The notes under the pieces are model-generated. The model was not told the origin of the DNA. It saw only the letters and a list, made by a program, of their open reading frames with translations, and did not search any database. Source: Paenibacillus allorhizosphaerae (lineage in GTDB: Bacteria > Bacillota > Bacilli > Paenibacillales > NBRC-103111). From it: a stretch of DNA of 64,000 bases. A program made the position numbers and the translations under genes. Location of the stretch: positions 372,001 to 436,000 of the forward strand of contig NZ_CAJVCE010000003.1 in NCBI RefSeq assembly GCF_910594985.1. Reading direction: 5' to 3'. Below, one piece after another: positions 25,046 through 33,791 of the stretch. Each line of letters begins with the position of its first letter. Position 1 is the first letter of the stretch.

Positions 25046-26449
25046 ATGATACCTGTGGAGAGAGATTCAAATACTGCTGCCCCATCCGCGGACATGAAGA
25101 AAGTCGTTCCATGGATTTATTACATCCTTTTTTTCGCCGTACTGAACGAGTCCGTGTTTAACGTATCCACTCCGAATATTGCAGAGCAATTCGGACTGGA
25201 CGCTCCAGGCGTGAGCTGGGTCATCACGGTGTTCATCATCGTATTCGGCATGGGAGCGGTCATTTTCGGCAAGCTGTCGGACATCTTCAGCGTCAAAAAA
25301 CTGATCACGATCGGCATCGTTCTTTACAGCGCCGGATCGATCATCGGCTTTGCATTTCAATCGTATTATCCCGCCATTATCATATCTCGGGCGATTCAAG
25401 GAGCAGGCGCATCCGCCATTCCGGCGCTTATTATGGTTATCGTCGCCCGATACTTTACAGCGAAAGAACGAGGCAACTTATTCGGCGTGATCACATCGAC
25501 CATTTCCTTTGCCGTCGGGATCGGACCGGTGCTTGGCGGTTATATTGCCGGGACATTTCACTGGGCTTTTTTGTTTCTCGTTCCACTCCCCGTGCTGGTC
25601 GCTATTCCTTTTTTCCGGAAGCTGCTTCCGACTGAACAACGCGGTACGGGTACGCTCGATGTGATTGGGGCTGTGCTGATGGGCTTGACCGTGTCGACAC
25701 TCGTGTTATTTACGACCGAGTCCAGTTGGGTGTACTTGCTCGTGGCCGTCGTTTCGCTCATCCTCTTCATCCTGCGTATCCGTATGGCGAGGGAGCCTTT
25801 CGTCGATCCGTCCCTCTTCACCAATCCGTTATACCGCAGCGGGCTTGTGATCGGTTTTCTTATTTTTAGTACGGTCATGGCGATGATGTTTGTCATTCCG
25901 CTGATGCTAAGCAAGATGTACGGATTATCGACGGAAAACATCGGCCTCGTCATGTTTCCGGGCGCTTTCAGCGCGGTTATTTTCGGCAAAGTCGCCGGCA
26001 AAATGACGGTCAAGAAAGGAAGCCACTTCGTCGTGTATCTCGGACTTGCGCTCATCGCGCTCAGTCTGCTGCTGCAATCGTCCTCTGTAGGACACTGGGT
26101 CTGGTACATCGGTGCAGCCCTCATTGTTATGTATGTCGGCTTTTCGTTCCTGCAAACCGCTTTAACGGAAAGCGTCGCGCAAATATTGCCTTCGGAACGA
26201 ATCGGAGTCGGCATGGGCTTTTATAATATGACGTCCTTTATTTCCGGAGCTGTAGGAACCGCGTTGGTCGCCAAAGTCATGGAAAAGGCGCTGCTCGACT
26301 TCCCTCTGCATCCTTTCGTGATGGATTCGCATGCGTACTTGTACGGTAATCTCATCCTGTTCTTGAGCTGTATCGTCGTAGCAAGCGCACTTCTGTACTA
26401 CGTCGCTTTTGGAAAAAAAGCGCCGCAGCCGGTGAAAGAGCCGGCTTGA
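25046..26449 (+). CDS. MFS multidrug/tetracycline-type exporter
   Basis: 467 residues with about 13-14 hydrophobic segments, the plan of DHA2-type drug:H+ antiporters such as TetA(L)/TetK. MFS signatures are visible: GKLSDIFSVKKL after segment 2 (motif A, G-x-L-x-D), SRAIQGAGASAIPAL (motif B region), and SFAVGIGPVLGGYIAG (motif C of antiporters). It should export a hydrophobic or cationic compound across the membrane using the proton gradient. It starts 4 bp after the MerR gene and ends before a shared terminator. Substrate is not determined; the MerR pairing supports an inducible resistance role. Confidence 0.92.
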   Translation: MIPVERDSNTAAPSADMKKVVPWIYYILFFAVLNESVFNVSTPNIAEQFGLDAPGVSWVITVFIIVFGMGAVIFGKLSDIFSVKKLITIGIVLYSAGSIIGFAFQSYYPAIIISRAIQGAGASAIPALIMVIVARYFTAKERGNLFGVITSTISFAVGIGPVLGGYIAGTFHWAFLFLVPLPVLVAIPFFRKLLPTEQRGTGTLDVIGAVLMGLTVSTLVLFTTESSWVYLLVAVVSLILFILRIRMAREPFVDPSLFTNPLYRSGLVIGFLIFSTVMAMMFVIPLMLSKMYGLSTENIGLVMFPGAFSAVIFGKVAGKMTVKKGSHFVVYLGLALIALSLLLQSSSVGHWVWYIGAALIVMYVGFSFLQTALTESVAQILPSERIGVGMGFYNMTSFISGAVGTALVAKVMEKALLDFPLHPFVMDSHAYLYGNLILFLSCIVVASALLYYVAFGKKAPQPVKEPA

Positions 26450-26480
26450 GCGACCGAGCTTCGCGGGTCGTATCCAACAC

Positions 26481-26520
26481 AAACGGCCTGAGCGTCGGAA
26501 CTGCGCCAGGCCGTTTTCGT
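26481..26520. terminator. Bidirectional terminator between MFS and FAD-oxidase genes
   Basis: AAACGGCCTG (26481-26490) pairs perfectly with CAGGCCGTTT (26507-26516), with TTTCG after it. The two flanking genes converge on it. Confidence 0.85.
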
Positions 26521-26522
26521 GT

Positions 26523-27800
26523 TCATTCACATTTTCCATTCCCCATAATGTATGTACCCAAAAAGGCGTTGCGGAACTTTCCTTGAGGGTCGCATTGAAG
26601 GAGCAATTGCTGAAAATCAGGCAGCTTCTCATAGAGCGACTGCAATCGTTTGGGGGACATGGTGAACAGTTTGCCCCAGTGCGGACGAGTGCGGAATGGC
26701 GCAAGATGCTCCTCCAGGATCGGAAGTACTTGGCGAACCCCTTCCCAATCCGCTTTCCACGTAAAGTGAATCGCAACCGAGTCCTGCTTGTAGCATGGGC
26801 TCATCCACAGATGGTCCGACGCGATCGTACGAACCTCGGATACATGAAGGAGCGGCGATATGCGATCCTGCAGACGATGAATCGCGCAAAGAGCGTCATA
26901 TGCATCTTGGCGAGCCACAAAATATTCGCTCTGCAGCTCTTCTCCGGCGCTTGGGGTGAAATCCATGCGAAAGTGCGGCAGCCGTTCGTACCATGGTCCG
27001 GGAATGCCCAACTGTTCGCTGCAATTTTCCGAAGTGAGCCCTTGTACCGGGTGCCGGTGCGCGGTTGCCCGCGTTGCGCCGAAAAATTCGGATTCCAACG
27101 GAACAGTGGTTGGGTCCGATGGTCTCCGCTTTAGCCAAGCTTGATTGAACGCCGGCTGCTTCCAATCGGTGAACAGACTAACGCTATAGCTGCTCGAGAA
27201 AATGTCGTCAAAATGATCTTTCAGGTGCGCCAAAGGCAAGTTTTCGTACACGTATTGGCTCATCTGAAAATGTGGGATCACGTCCAGCGTCATTTTCGTG
27301 ACGACGCCCAGTCCGCCGAGCCCAACGGCCGCTCCGGCAAGGAGCCCATCCTGCTCGTCACGGGAGAACACGACCAATTCCCCGTCGGCCTTCACAACCT
27401 CCATGGCACGAACCGCTGTAGCAAGATTGCCGTTCAAATCGCCGGAACCGTGCGTTGCCGTTGCGCATGCCCCTGCAACGGTTATATGGGGTAGCGACGC
27501 CAGATTGTGCAGCGCGTAGCCGTTGCTGTGGAGATAACCGCACAGCTCCCCATACCGGATTCCGGCTTCGACCGTTACTTGATTGCGCGAACGGTCCAAT
27601 GCCGTCACCCGGTTGAGCTTCTGAAGCGAAAGCAGGCTGCCGGTACAGTCGGCGATTCCGTTAAAAGAGTGCCGCGTGCCAAGCACCTTGATCTGGCTGC
27701 TGCGAGCGACAAGCTCCTGTATTTGCCCTACAGATTCGGGAACGTGAAATTCCGAAGCGCTGTACTTGTAATTACCTGCCCAGTTACGATCGTGTTCCAT
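26523..27800 (-). CDS. FAD-linked alditol/sugar-alcohol oxidase-like protein
   Basis: 425 residues from the ATG at 27800, which has GGGAGGGG 9 nt upstream. The N-terminal PCMH-type FAD domain shows KVLGTRHSFNGIADCTGSLLSL, where the histidine of RHSF is the usual site of covalent FAD, then HITVAGACATATHGSGDLNGNLATAVRAMEVVKADGE. The C-terminal substrate domain ends with HWGKLFTMSPKRLQSLYEKLPDF. This layout matches AldO/xylitol oxidase and L-gulonolactone oxidase relatives, which oxidise the terminal hydroxyl of polyols and reduce O2 to H2O2. There is no signal peptide, so it is cytoplasmic. It stands alone and converges with the MFS gene. Confidence 0.9.
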   Translation of the reverse strand: MEHDRNWAGNYKYSASEFHVPESVGQIQELVARSSQIKVLGTRHSFNGIADCTGSLLSLQKLNRVTALDRSRNQVTVEAGIRYGELCGYLHSNGYALHNLASLPHITVAGACATATHGSGDLNGNLATAVRAMEVVKADGELVVFSRDEQDGLLAGAAVGLGGLGVVTKMTLDVIPHFQMSQYVYENLPLAHLKDHFDDIFSSSYSVSLFTDWKQPAFNQAWLKRRPSDPTTVPLESEFFGATRATAHRHPVQGLTSENCSEQLGIPGPWYERLPHFRMDFTPSAGEELQSEYFVARQDAYDALCAIHRLQDRISPLLHVSEVRTIASDHLWMSPCYKQDSVAIHFTWKADWEGVRQVLPILEEHLAPFRTRPHWGKLFTMSPKRLQSLYEKLPDFQQLLLQCDPQGKFRNAFLGTYIMGNGKCE

Positions 27801-28002
27801 GTATCCATCCCCTCCCGGACTAGTTTGAATATTTCCCATATTAGTGCATCGTCAAAACTTTTATATTATGGTAATTTCAACATGGTAGTGTAATGTCACT
27901 ATTCGCCAAACGCAGGGCTATTCCTTCAATAGTACGTTCCGATCGCTCGTTAAATTTAACCCAGGAATACGATCCACATCTGCTCCGAATGCCGAGCATG
28001 GA

Positions 28003-28091
28003 AAAGGAACTGCGCGACGGAACGGCTCCCCGGATTCCGGTGAATGTCCAACGGATTGGACTTGGAGTTCGTTTGCGACTGCAGTTCCTTT
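28003..28091. other. Branched structured element downstream of the lyase gene
   Basis: AAAGGAACTGC (28003-28013) pairs perfectly with GCAGTTCCTTT (28081-28091). Inside lie two more hairpins: CCGG-ATT-CCGG (28030-28040) and GTCCAA-CGGA-TTGGAC (28046-28061). The result is a closed, multi-branched fold about 89 nt long. It lies 23 bp after the stop codon of the 28114 gene and fills most of the 313-bp gap to the FAD-oxidase gene. It may act as terminator or 3' stabiliser, but T-runs are poor on both strands. Confidence 0.5.
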
Positions 28092-28113
28092 ATTCGTGAA
28101 TGGTTTGCGCTAG

Positions 28114-31100
28114 CTACTTTACCGTTATTCGGATCGTTCCGGTTCGCGTAACCCCGCCTACCTCGATTGTCGTTGAAATCGTGGCCGTCCCGGGATTATG
28201 CGCCTTCAAGCGGTCTTGGCCGTTCACGCTTGCGATGTCAGGACGATTGCTTTCCCATTTGAGGTTATGTCCTCCCAAATCGACCGAACTGCCGTCGGCT
28301 AGCAGCGCCTTCACCTGCAAAGTGACGGTTTCGTTTTTCGATAGCTCCGTCATTGGCGCCACAATGTGCACCTCGGATAGGTACTGTGCGGTCCGGTCGA
28401 GCGGAATCGTAAACGAATTCCCCGCAGCGACATCGTACGCAAATCCTTTGGACAAATCGACCGCGTCGGCGTAGGCGCGGATGAGCGTAATGTCGCCAAG
28501 GTCGAATTCATACAAATCGCCGCCCAGCGGAACAACTCCGCGAATCGTATAGACCGCATTGCGCTTGCTGTCATTGTGCACGTAAATCGAAGTTCCGACC
28601 AAGCTAGCCGGTTCCACACCCTGGAGGTTGAGCTGCACCTTGAGCTTGTTTGCGCGAGAGAGCTCTTTCGTGAAATCGACGATGGTGCCTTGCAGACGGC
28701 TTACACCGGAGCTCGTATGCGGAATGCCCACTTTGCCGATGGATGCGCCGTCGTTCACATAAGTGAATACCGGCTGACCGTCTTTTTCCGAATATACGCC
28801 GAATGCGCCTTGGAAGCGAATATTCCCGTCAATAATAAATGCCGCGTCCGGATCGAGCGAGCTGATCACATAGTCGGTTCGGCCGTTCACAAGCTGTACT
28901 TTTACCGCATGCACGTCATATACGCTGGCAGTTACGGTACCGTCCTGCGTGACGGAAACCTTATCCATGGCGGCAACATACCGTGCATCCTTGTACGGCT
29001 CGAGGACGGACGTGAACGTACTGCTCAGATTGGAGCCGCTGCGGTGAGCGATGACGTACTTGACGCTTGCCGGATTGCCCGGCTTGTTTTGCGGCGGAAC
29101 GCCGTCTGCCAACGCCACATCATTCGCTAGCCCCAGCATCGTAAGCCGCATGTGGATGTTCTCATCCTTCGGCAGCACATGCCAGGTGTCGGTAACATCG
29201 TAATCGACGCTGAACCGTTCGGACGGCGCGTTGTCGCGCTGGACGTTTTTCAGCCAATGGAAACCTGATCCGGTATACCCGGAGCCGGTTACGCTGTCAT
29301 TGGCAGGACGCTTGCCGTATTCGACGTCAGGCCCGGCATACGATCCGCCCGGCTGTGCACTTAGATGTAATCCTTCGGTCGTAACCGGCCCTTCTGCCGC
29401 ATGGAAGCTGAAATGATGCTCACGGCCTCCCTTCACGCGGAAGAAATCGACCGCATACGAGTTCGCTTCATCCACTTTGATCATAGCGGTCGTCCGTTTG
29501 TAAAGGCTCGTTTGGGCATACGCCTCCGGCGCTTCGACGTCGATCCACTTCACCATCGGGCTGTCGTCGTAATGTGTCGGCGTGCCGTCCCACTGGGCTA
29601 GCTGCTTTTGTTTGTCGACCACCACCGTATTATGGCTAATCGTATTTTGCACCCATTCGAAACGGTTCACGTCGGTGGCGTTCGCCTGCTCTGGATAGCC
29701 GAGATCCGGTGCCAAATCAAGCCCGAAGCCGTAGTAGCCGATATTGAGCGCATCCCGGTGCCCGTGTCCGCCGCTGCGGCCATAGTACATCCATAATCCG
29801 CGCCTCGTATCGGATTGTGCGGTCACCCGCCCATCCCGCAATCCGGCGAAGCCGTAGCCGGTCAAGTTGACGCTGGCCAGATCGTGCGGACCGTACTGCC
29901 GGATGACAGCTTCGATATCACGTGCGACTTTTGTCGGATCGGCCGTATAAATATCGGAATGAATGCCGTCCGTCTTGTTCCCGTTCAGCATATAAGCAAG
30001 CTGCGCATAAACGGGATCGCCGAATCGCTCGAATGCTTTGATCGACTGCGCTTTGTCGACCAGAATGCCCGGCTGGCCGGTCGTGCCACTGTCCCCGATC
30101 GACGGGGTATATTTGCCAAGCATGATCAGCGGGTACATGGCCTGGAACATTTTACGGAATTTTACGTTCTCATACAGATCGGCCGCCGCATATCGGTCGT
30201 AGCCGTCCAGCACGTCGGCCACGGTCAAATAATTGCTAATCCACAGCCGGTTGTAGCCCGGCCCCGCTTCGTTGCCGTGGCCGTCGCGGTCAACGTCGTT
30301 CACCATGCTGAACAAGACGTTGCCGCCCGTCACCTGGCGCGGTATTTTATTCACGTAGGTGCCTGGCTGGAACACAAAATCAAGCCACTGCTTCGTCTCC
30401 GGCAGCGTGTCGTGCACGACGGCGGCCATCGCTACCGCGCTTTGATGGAAGCCGTTATTGCCTCTAATCTGATCCCATAGCATGCCCGGCTGCACTTGCC
30501 GCAAAATGCCGTCCTCGATGCTGCGGCGAATTTCCGTTGCGCTTTGTTTGAACGGCAGATCGTACTGTTCCCCCTTCGCCTTCAGGAACGCCGCAACCTG
30601 CGGATCGTCAAAAGCGGTGAAAAAGGCGTCGTAAGCGCCGATGAACGTTTTGACGAGCGACGTTTCCCAGATCGAGCCGACCACTTTGCCGTCGCCGGTG
30701 CCTCCGTGCGAGTTCACATAAACGGCGCTGCTGAATTCCGCCGTATCCATCGAAGGGTACACGTCCGCAATGCGGGAGAGCAGCACCGCACCCGCCTTCG
30801 CATACGTTTCGTCCCCGGTGTAGATGTAGGCGCTTTGCAAGCTGCTCAGCGCGTCATTGATGATCGCGGTTCCGCCATACCACGCGAACCAGTGAGCGTA
30901 GTAAGCTACAAAGGTATACCGTTTATTCGTCGCCGGATCCACCCAGCCGTAGCCGTCGTCGACACCCCAGTCCGAGCCTTTTTCCGGATACAGCGTGTTG
31001 ACGAGCAAGCTTTTGTCGGCCCGTTTCGGATCGAAGCTGCCGTGCCGGTCCAGGCCGCTCCGGTAATAGGCGGCGAAGTCGTTGGTAGGAAATTTGTAGC

Positions 31101-31971
31101 CGCTGGCCGGGTCGACGATTTTCCATGGCTCTCGGAGCGGGTCCGCTTTCCAGGGATAGTTGCCGAACGGCTTCAAATCGCCGGATACCGGGCTAAAGTT
31201 TCCCGTCAGCTGGTTTGTGTTGTAGCTGCGCGGAATAGCCTGCGTCGGCACGAGATTCCAGATCGCTTCGAAGCCGAGCGATGCGTATGTATCGGCTTTG
31301 CCCTTAACGCCGTCTCGGAGAGCGGCGGCCCAATCGAACTGCTGCACGTTTTGGCGGGCGGCGGCAAGCTTCGCTTCGGTATAATACGTGCGGCGCGTCT
31401 TGCTGCTAGTGACCGATCCGAGATCGGTCAGAACGAGCCTGGCCGGATACATCGCCGTCCCCGTGCCTCCTCCGATAACGTTCCCTTTGTCCGTCAACGA
31501 CAATGTAATCGTATGCTTGCCTTCGGTAAGCTGCAACTGCGCAACGTAAAGATCCGGACGCGGATACTGGCCGGTCACGCTGTAAAAGCCATATCGCGCC
31601 TGCACCTTTCCGTCGATGCCGATGTCGGCCGTGCCGCCGTCCGTGGCGGTCATGCCGCCAAGCTTGATCGCGTAGGTGCCCGCTTGCGGCACATCGAATT
31701 CAAATGTGCGCGAAGCGGCCGCAAGCGTCGATTCGATTTTGACGCCTGTGGGCTTTGTCGTTACCTCGGGTGTCGTTTTCGGGTCGCCGATCAAGGTTAC
31801 GGCCCGTTCCGCCGGGGATGCGTTCCCGAAACGGTAAACCATCGTATCAGGCATTATAAATTCTCCTTCGGTTCCCGCCGCCGATCCTGTGATCGGTACG
31901 GTCATGATAAGCATGAGTGCCATCAGCAGTAAGCAGAGCATCGTCGATAAAAGCTGTCTTTTCGTTGCCAT
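28114..31971 (-). CDS. Secreted heparinase II/III-like polysaccharide lyase with Big domain
   Basis: 1285 residues from the ATG at 31971 (AAGGAGGAG 9 nt upstream). A signal peptide opens it (MATKRQLLSTMLCLLLMALM, then TGSAAG). An N-terminal carbohydrate-binding-type beta domain (about 35-180) is followed by a toroid of helices typical of alginate/heparin lyases (about 200-640). A heparinase II/III beta-sandwich follows, with GGHGHRDALNIGYYGFGLDL and NTISHNTVVVD, where the histidines and nearby Tyr/Asn are the expected catalytic residues. A bacterial Ig-like (Big2) domain ends it (LKWESNRPDIASVNGQDRLKAHNPGTATI). It should cleave an acidic polysaccharide outside the cell by beta-elimination. 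No SLH or sortase anchor is seen, so it is likely free. It has its own promoter and palindromic operator (32018-32074). Confidence 0.87.
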   Translation of the reverse strand: MATKRQLLSTMLCLLLMALMLIMTVPITGSAAGTEGEFIMPDTMVYRFGNASPAERAVTLIGDPKTTPEVTTKPTGVKIESTLAAASRTFEFDVPQAGTYAIKLGGMTATDGGTADIGIDGKVQARYGFYSVTGQYPRPDLYVAQLQLTEGKHTITLSLTDKGNVIGGGTGTAMYPARLVLTDLGSVTSSKTRRTYYTEAKLAAARQNVQQFDWAAALRDGVKGKADTYASLGFEAIWNLVPTQAIPRSYNTNQLTGNFSPVSGDLKPFGNYPWKADPLREPWKIVDPASGYKFPTNDFAAYYRSGLDRHGSFDPKRADKSLLVNTLYPEKGSDWGVDDGYGWVDPATNKRYTFVAYYAHWFAWYGGTAIINDALSSLQSAYIYTGDETYAKAGAVLLSRIADVYPSMDTAEFSSAVYVNSHGGTGDGKVVGSIWETSLVKTFIGAYDAFFTAFDDPQVAAFLKAKGEQYDLPFKQSATEIRRSIEDGILRQVQPGMLWDQIRGNNGFHQSAVAMAAVVHDTLPETKQWLDFVFQPGTYVNKIPRQVTGGNVLFSMVNDVDRDGHGNEAGPGYNRLWISNYLTVADVLDGYDRYAAADLYENVKFRKMFQAMYPLIMLGKYTPSIGDSGTTGQPGILVDKAQSIKAFERFGDPVYAQLAYMLNGNKTDGIHSDIYTADPTKVARDIEAVIRQYGPHDLASVNLTGYGFAGLRDGRVTAQSDTRRGLWMYYGRSGGHGHRDALNIGYYGFGLDLAPDLGYPEQANATDVNRFEWVQNTISHNTVVVDKQKQLAQWDGTPTHYDDSPMVKWIDVEAPEAYAQTSLYKRTTAMIKVDEANSYAVDFFRVKGGREHHFSFHAAEGPVTTEGLHLSAQPGGSYAGPDVEYGKRPANDSVTGSGYTGSGFHWLKNVQRDNAPSERFSVDYDVTDTWHVLPKDENIHMRLTMLGLANDVALADGVPPQNKPGNPASVKYVIAHRSGSNLSSTFTSVLEPYKDARYVAAMDKVSVTQDGTVTASVYDVHAVKVQLVNGRTDYVISSLDPDAAFIIDGNIRFQGAFGVYSEKDGQPVFTYVNDGASIGKVGIPHTSSGVSRLQGTIVDFTKELSRANKLKVQLNLQGVEPASLVGTSIYVHNDSKRNAVYTIRGVVPLGGDLYEFDLGDITLIRAYADAVDLSKGFAYDVAAGNSFTIPLDRTAQYLSEVHIVAPMTELSKNETVTLQVKALLADGSSVDLGGHNLKWESNRPDIASVNGQDRLKAHNPGTATISTTIEVGGVTRTGTIRITVK

Positions 31972-32017
31972 CACCCGTCTCCTCCTTGGTTCCATAATTG
32001 ATGTTTCAACCCAATCA

Positions 32018-32074
32018 TGTAACAAGTATGTTACAGGTTTGATTATTATACTTGCCCAAACTTGCTTTTGGCAA
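32018..32074 (-). promoter_or_regulatory. Promoter and palindromic operator of the lyase gene
   Basis: On the minus strand TTGCCA (32074-32069), an 18-bp spacer and TATAAT (32050-32045) form a strong promoter. Starting about 10 bp downstream is the palindrome TGTAACAAGTATGTTACA (32035-32018), with perfect 6-bp arms. Its position at the expected transcript start suits a repressor roadblock. The arms resemble GntR or MarR operators; the protein is not identified. Confidence 0.75.
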
Positions 32075-32133
32075 CAATATCTTTTTCTTTGTTCCCTCTC
32101 GTCCGCATAAGCGCTTTTTCGTCCGGTAACGCA

Positions 32134-32161
32134 GCAAGCTGCCGGGATTCCGGCAGCTTGC
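32134..32161 (-). terminator. Strong hairpin after the BBE-type oxidase gene
   Basis: GCAAGCTGCCGG (32134-32145) pairs with CCGGCAGCTTGC (32150-32161). It lies about 60 bp beyond the minus-strand gene ending at 32220. There is no clear T-run, so termination is likely but not certain. Confidence 0.5.
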
Positions 32162-32219
32162 GCGCAGTAGTGTTATGTATTAGTGATTGAGAGAACCATC
32201 TCACTCGCTTCGAAGCCAT

Positions 32220-33551
32220 CTATGTTTCCCGGATACTTTGCTCAAAGCGAAACAGGTTCTCCGGGTCGTACAGCCGCTTCACTCGCTTCAGTCTTTCCAC
32301 GTTCTCTCCGAAATACGCGTCTTGCCAATCCGGTATCATCGCATCGCAATAATCTCTGTAGGCACCGCGTGTGTACGGGAGCATCGCTTGACGGATCCGT
32401 TCCACCCAACGGATATTTTTCGAAGCATCCGCCAGCCGATACCAATAGGATTGATATTGCATGACAAACAAAGCTTGCCGATGCACGAAAGCGGTAGCAT
32501 CGTTCGGCAAGCGGCCGATCGCTCCTCCATAAGCATCCATTGAAACCATATTGTCCGAGCCGTCCGGAGCTTGCGCTAATTGATTCTTCAACGTATCGAT
32601 CGCCGAATCGGGCAACGGTTCGTACACATAAGCCGACGAATTTTTAAACACCTGCTGCCGTACCGGCTGTCCGGCAAAATGACGGGCCGTCTCCAACCAG
32701 GTGGCCGCCCGGACGGTCAAGGATTGGGGCGGAACTTGCGTTTGCAACGGAGCCAAGCGGGCACGGAGTTCTTGCTCGGTTCCGATAAACACACCCACGG
32801 ATAAGATGCCGCCTTGCTTGGGAGCGGACATATTAAGCAGCGCGGTCAGCCGGGGGTCCGCTTGCGGTGCCCACTGCTGCCAAGAACGAACGACACGCGG
32901 CAAGTCGGCGAAGTCCCATTTCATCGTATAATAAGCTACGTCACGGATCGGATGTACGCGAAAAGTGAACGAAGTGATGACCCCGAAGCTGCCGTCTCCC
33001 GCTCCCCGGCAAGCCCAGAACAATTCGCGGTGCTGCCATTCATTGGCACGGATCACGACACCGCGGGCGTTCACCATCTCTAGCTCGATGACATTGTCAC
33101 ATGTCATGCCGAATTGCCTTGAGAGCAGTCCGAACCCTCCGCCAAGCGTCAAACCGGAAATGCCGACGGACGGGCAAGTACCCCCTGGAATGGCGACTCC
33201 GTATTTCCATAACGCCTCGTAGAGCGGCAGCAGCCGAAATCCTGCCCCGAGCTTTGCCGTACCTGCCCGCAAATTCACCGTAAGCTGCTGAAGCTCGCTA
33301 ATATCGATGACGAGCCCCCCGTCAATGGTAGAATACGCTTCATAGCTGTGCCCGCCACAGCGCACCCGAAAAGGAATGCGGTACCGCTTGGCCCATCGAA
33401 TCGCATTCGCTACGTCTTCGGTAACCTGGCAGTATACGATCAGCAGCGGCCGTTTGTGAAAGCGGGCGTTAAAGCTGCGGCTCGCCTCCGCATATTCGGG
33501 CAAATGTTCCGTTACGACTCGTCCCGTCAAACCTTCGGTATTCGCTGTCAT
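32220..33551 (-). CDS. Berberine-bridge-type FAD-binding oxidase
   Basis: 443 residues from the ATG at 33551 (GGAAGGTG 6 nt upstream). The FAD domain carries both covalent-link residues of bicovalent flavin enzymes: the histidine in RCGGHSYE and the cysteine in GGTCPSVGISGLTLGGGFG. The C-terminal BBE domain is clear (AYRDYCDAMIPDWQDAYFGENVERLKRVKRLYDPENLF). There is no signal peptide. Enzymes of this family oxidise alcohols, sugars or alkaloid-like rings with release of H2O2; in bacteria many act on oligosaccharides or polyols or on secondary metabolites. It stands upstream of the polysaccharide lyase gene on the same strand, but a hairpin and the lyase promoter separate them. Confidence 0.92.
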   Translation of the reverse strand: MTANTEGLTGRVVTEHLPEYAEASRSFNARFHKRPLLIVYCQVTEDVANAIRWAKRYRIPFRVRCGGHSYEAYSTIDGGLVIDISELQQLTVNLRAGTAKLGAGFRLLPLYEALWKYGVAIPGGTCPSVGISGLTLGGGFGLLSRQFGMTCDNVIELEMVNARGVVIRANEWQHRELFWACRGAGDGSFGVITSFTFRVHPIRDVAYYTMKWDFADLPRVVRSWQQWAPQADPRLTALLNMSAPKQGGILSVGVFIGTEQELRARLAPLQTQVPPQSLTVRAATWLETARHFAGQPVRQQVFKNSSAYVYEPLPDSAIDTLKNQLAQAPDGSDNMVSMDAYGGAIGRLPNDATAFVHRQALFVMQYQSYWYRLADASKNIRWVERIRQAMLPYTRGAYRDYCDAMIPDWQDAYFGENVERLKRVKRLYDPENLFRFEQSIRET

Positions 33552-33791
33552 GGCAATCACCTTCCGGCGATAATGTCACTTACCTCATAAGAAGTATATG
33601 GCCGATATCGGTTACATACGCCACCGCGCCACCGCAATATTATTGGCCGCGGCTCAGGCGGCCGCGACGCTGAATTGATAACTATTCACCAATCAGTCAC
33701 AGCTTGAACCGAATTCTCAGTTCCTGTATTCGTAACTCCCCCAGGGCCGATCCCGATTCACCCAAACATACGGAATCGTTTCATTTCCGGT

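Noticed and set aside
27893-28099. 68-codon plus-strand frame between the FAD-oxidase and lyase genes
   Set aside because: No ribosome site, and it crosses the structured element; composition is not protein-like.
30496-31932. 478-codon plus-strand frame opposite the lyase gene
   Set aside because: It is antisense to a protein with a signal peptide and clear domains, and its translation is Arg/Val-rich without motifs.
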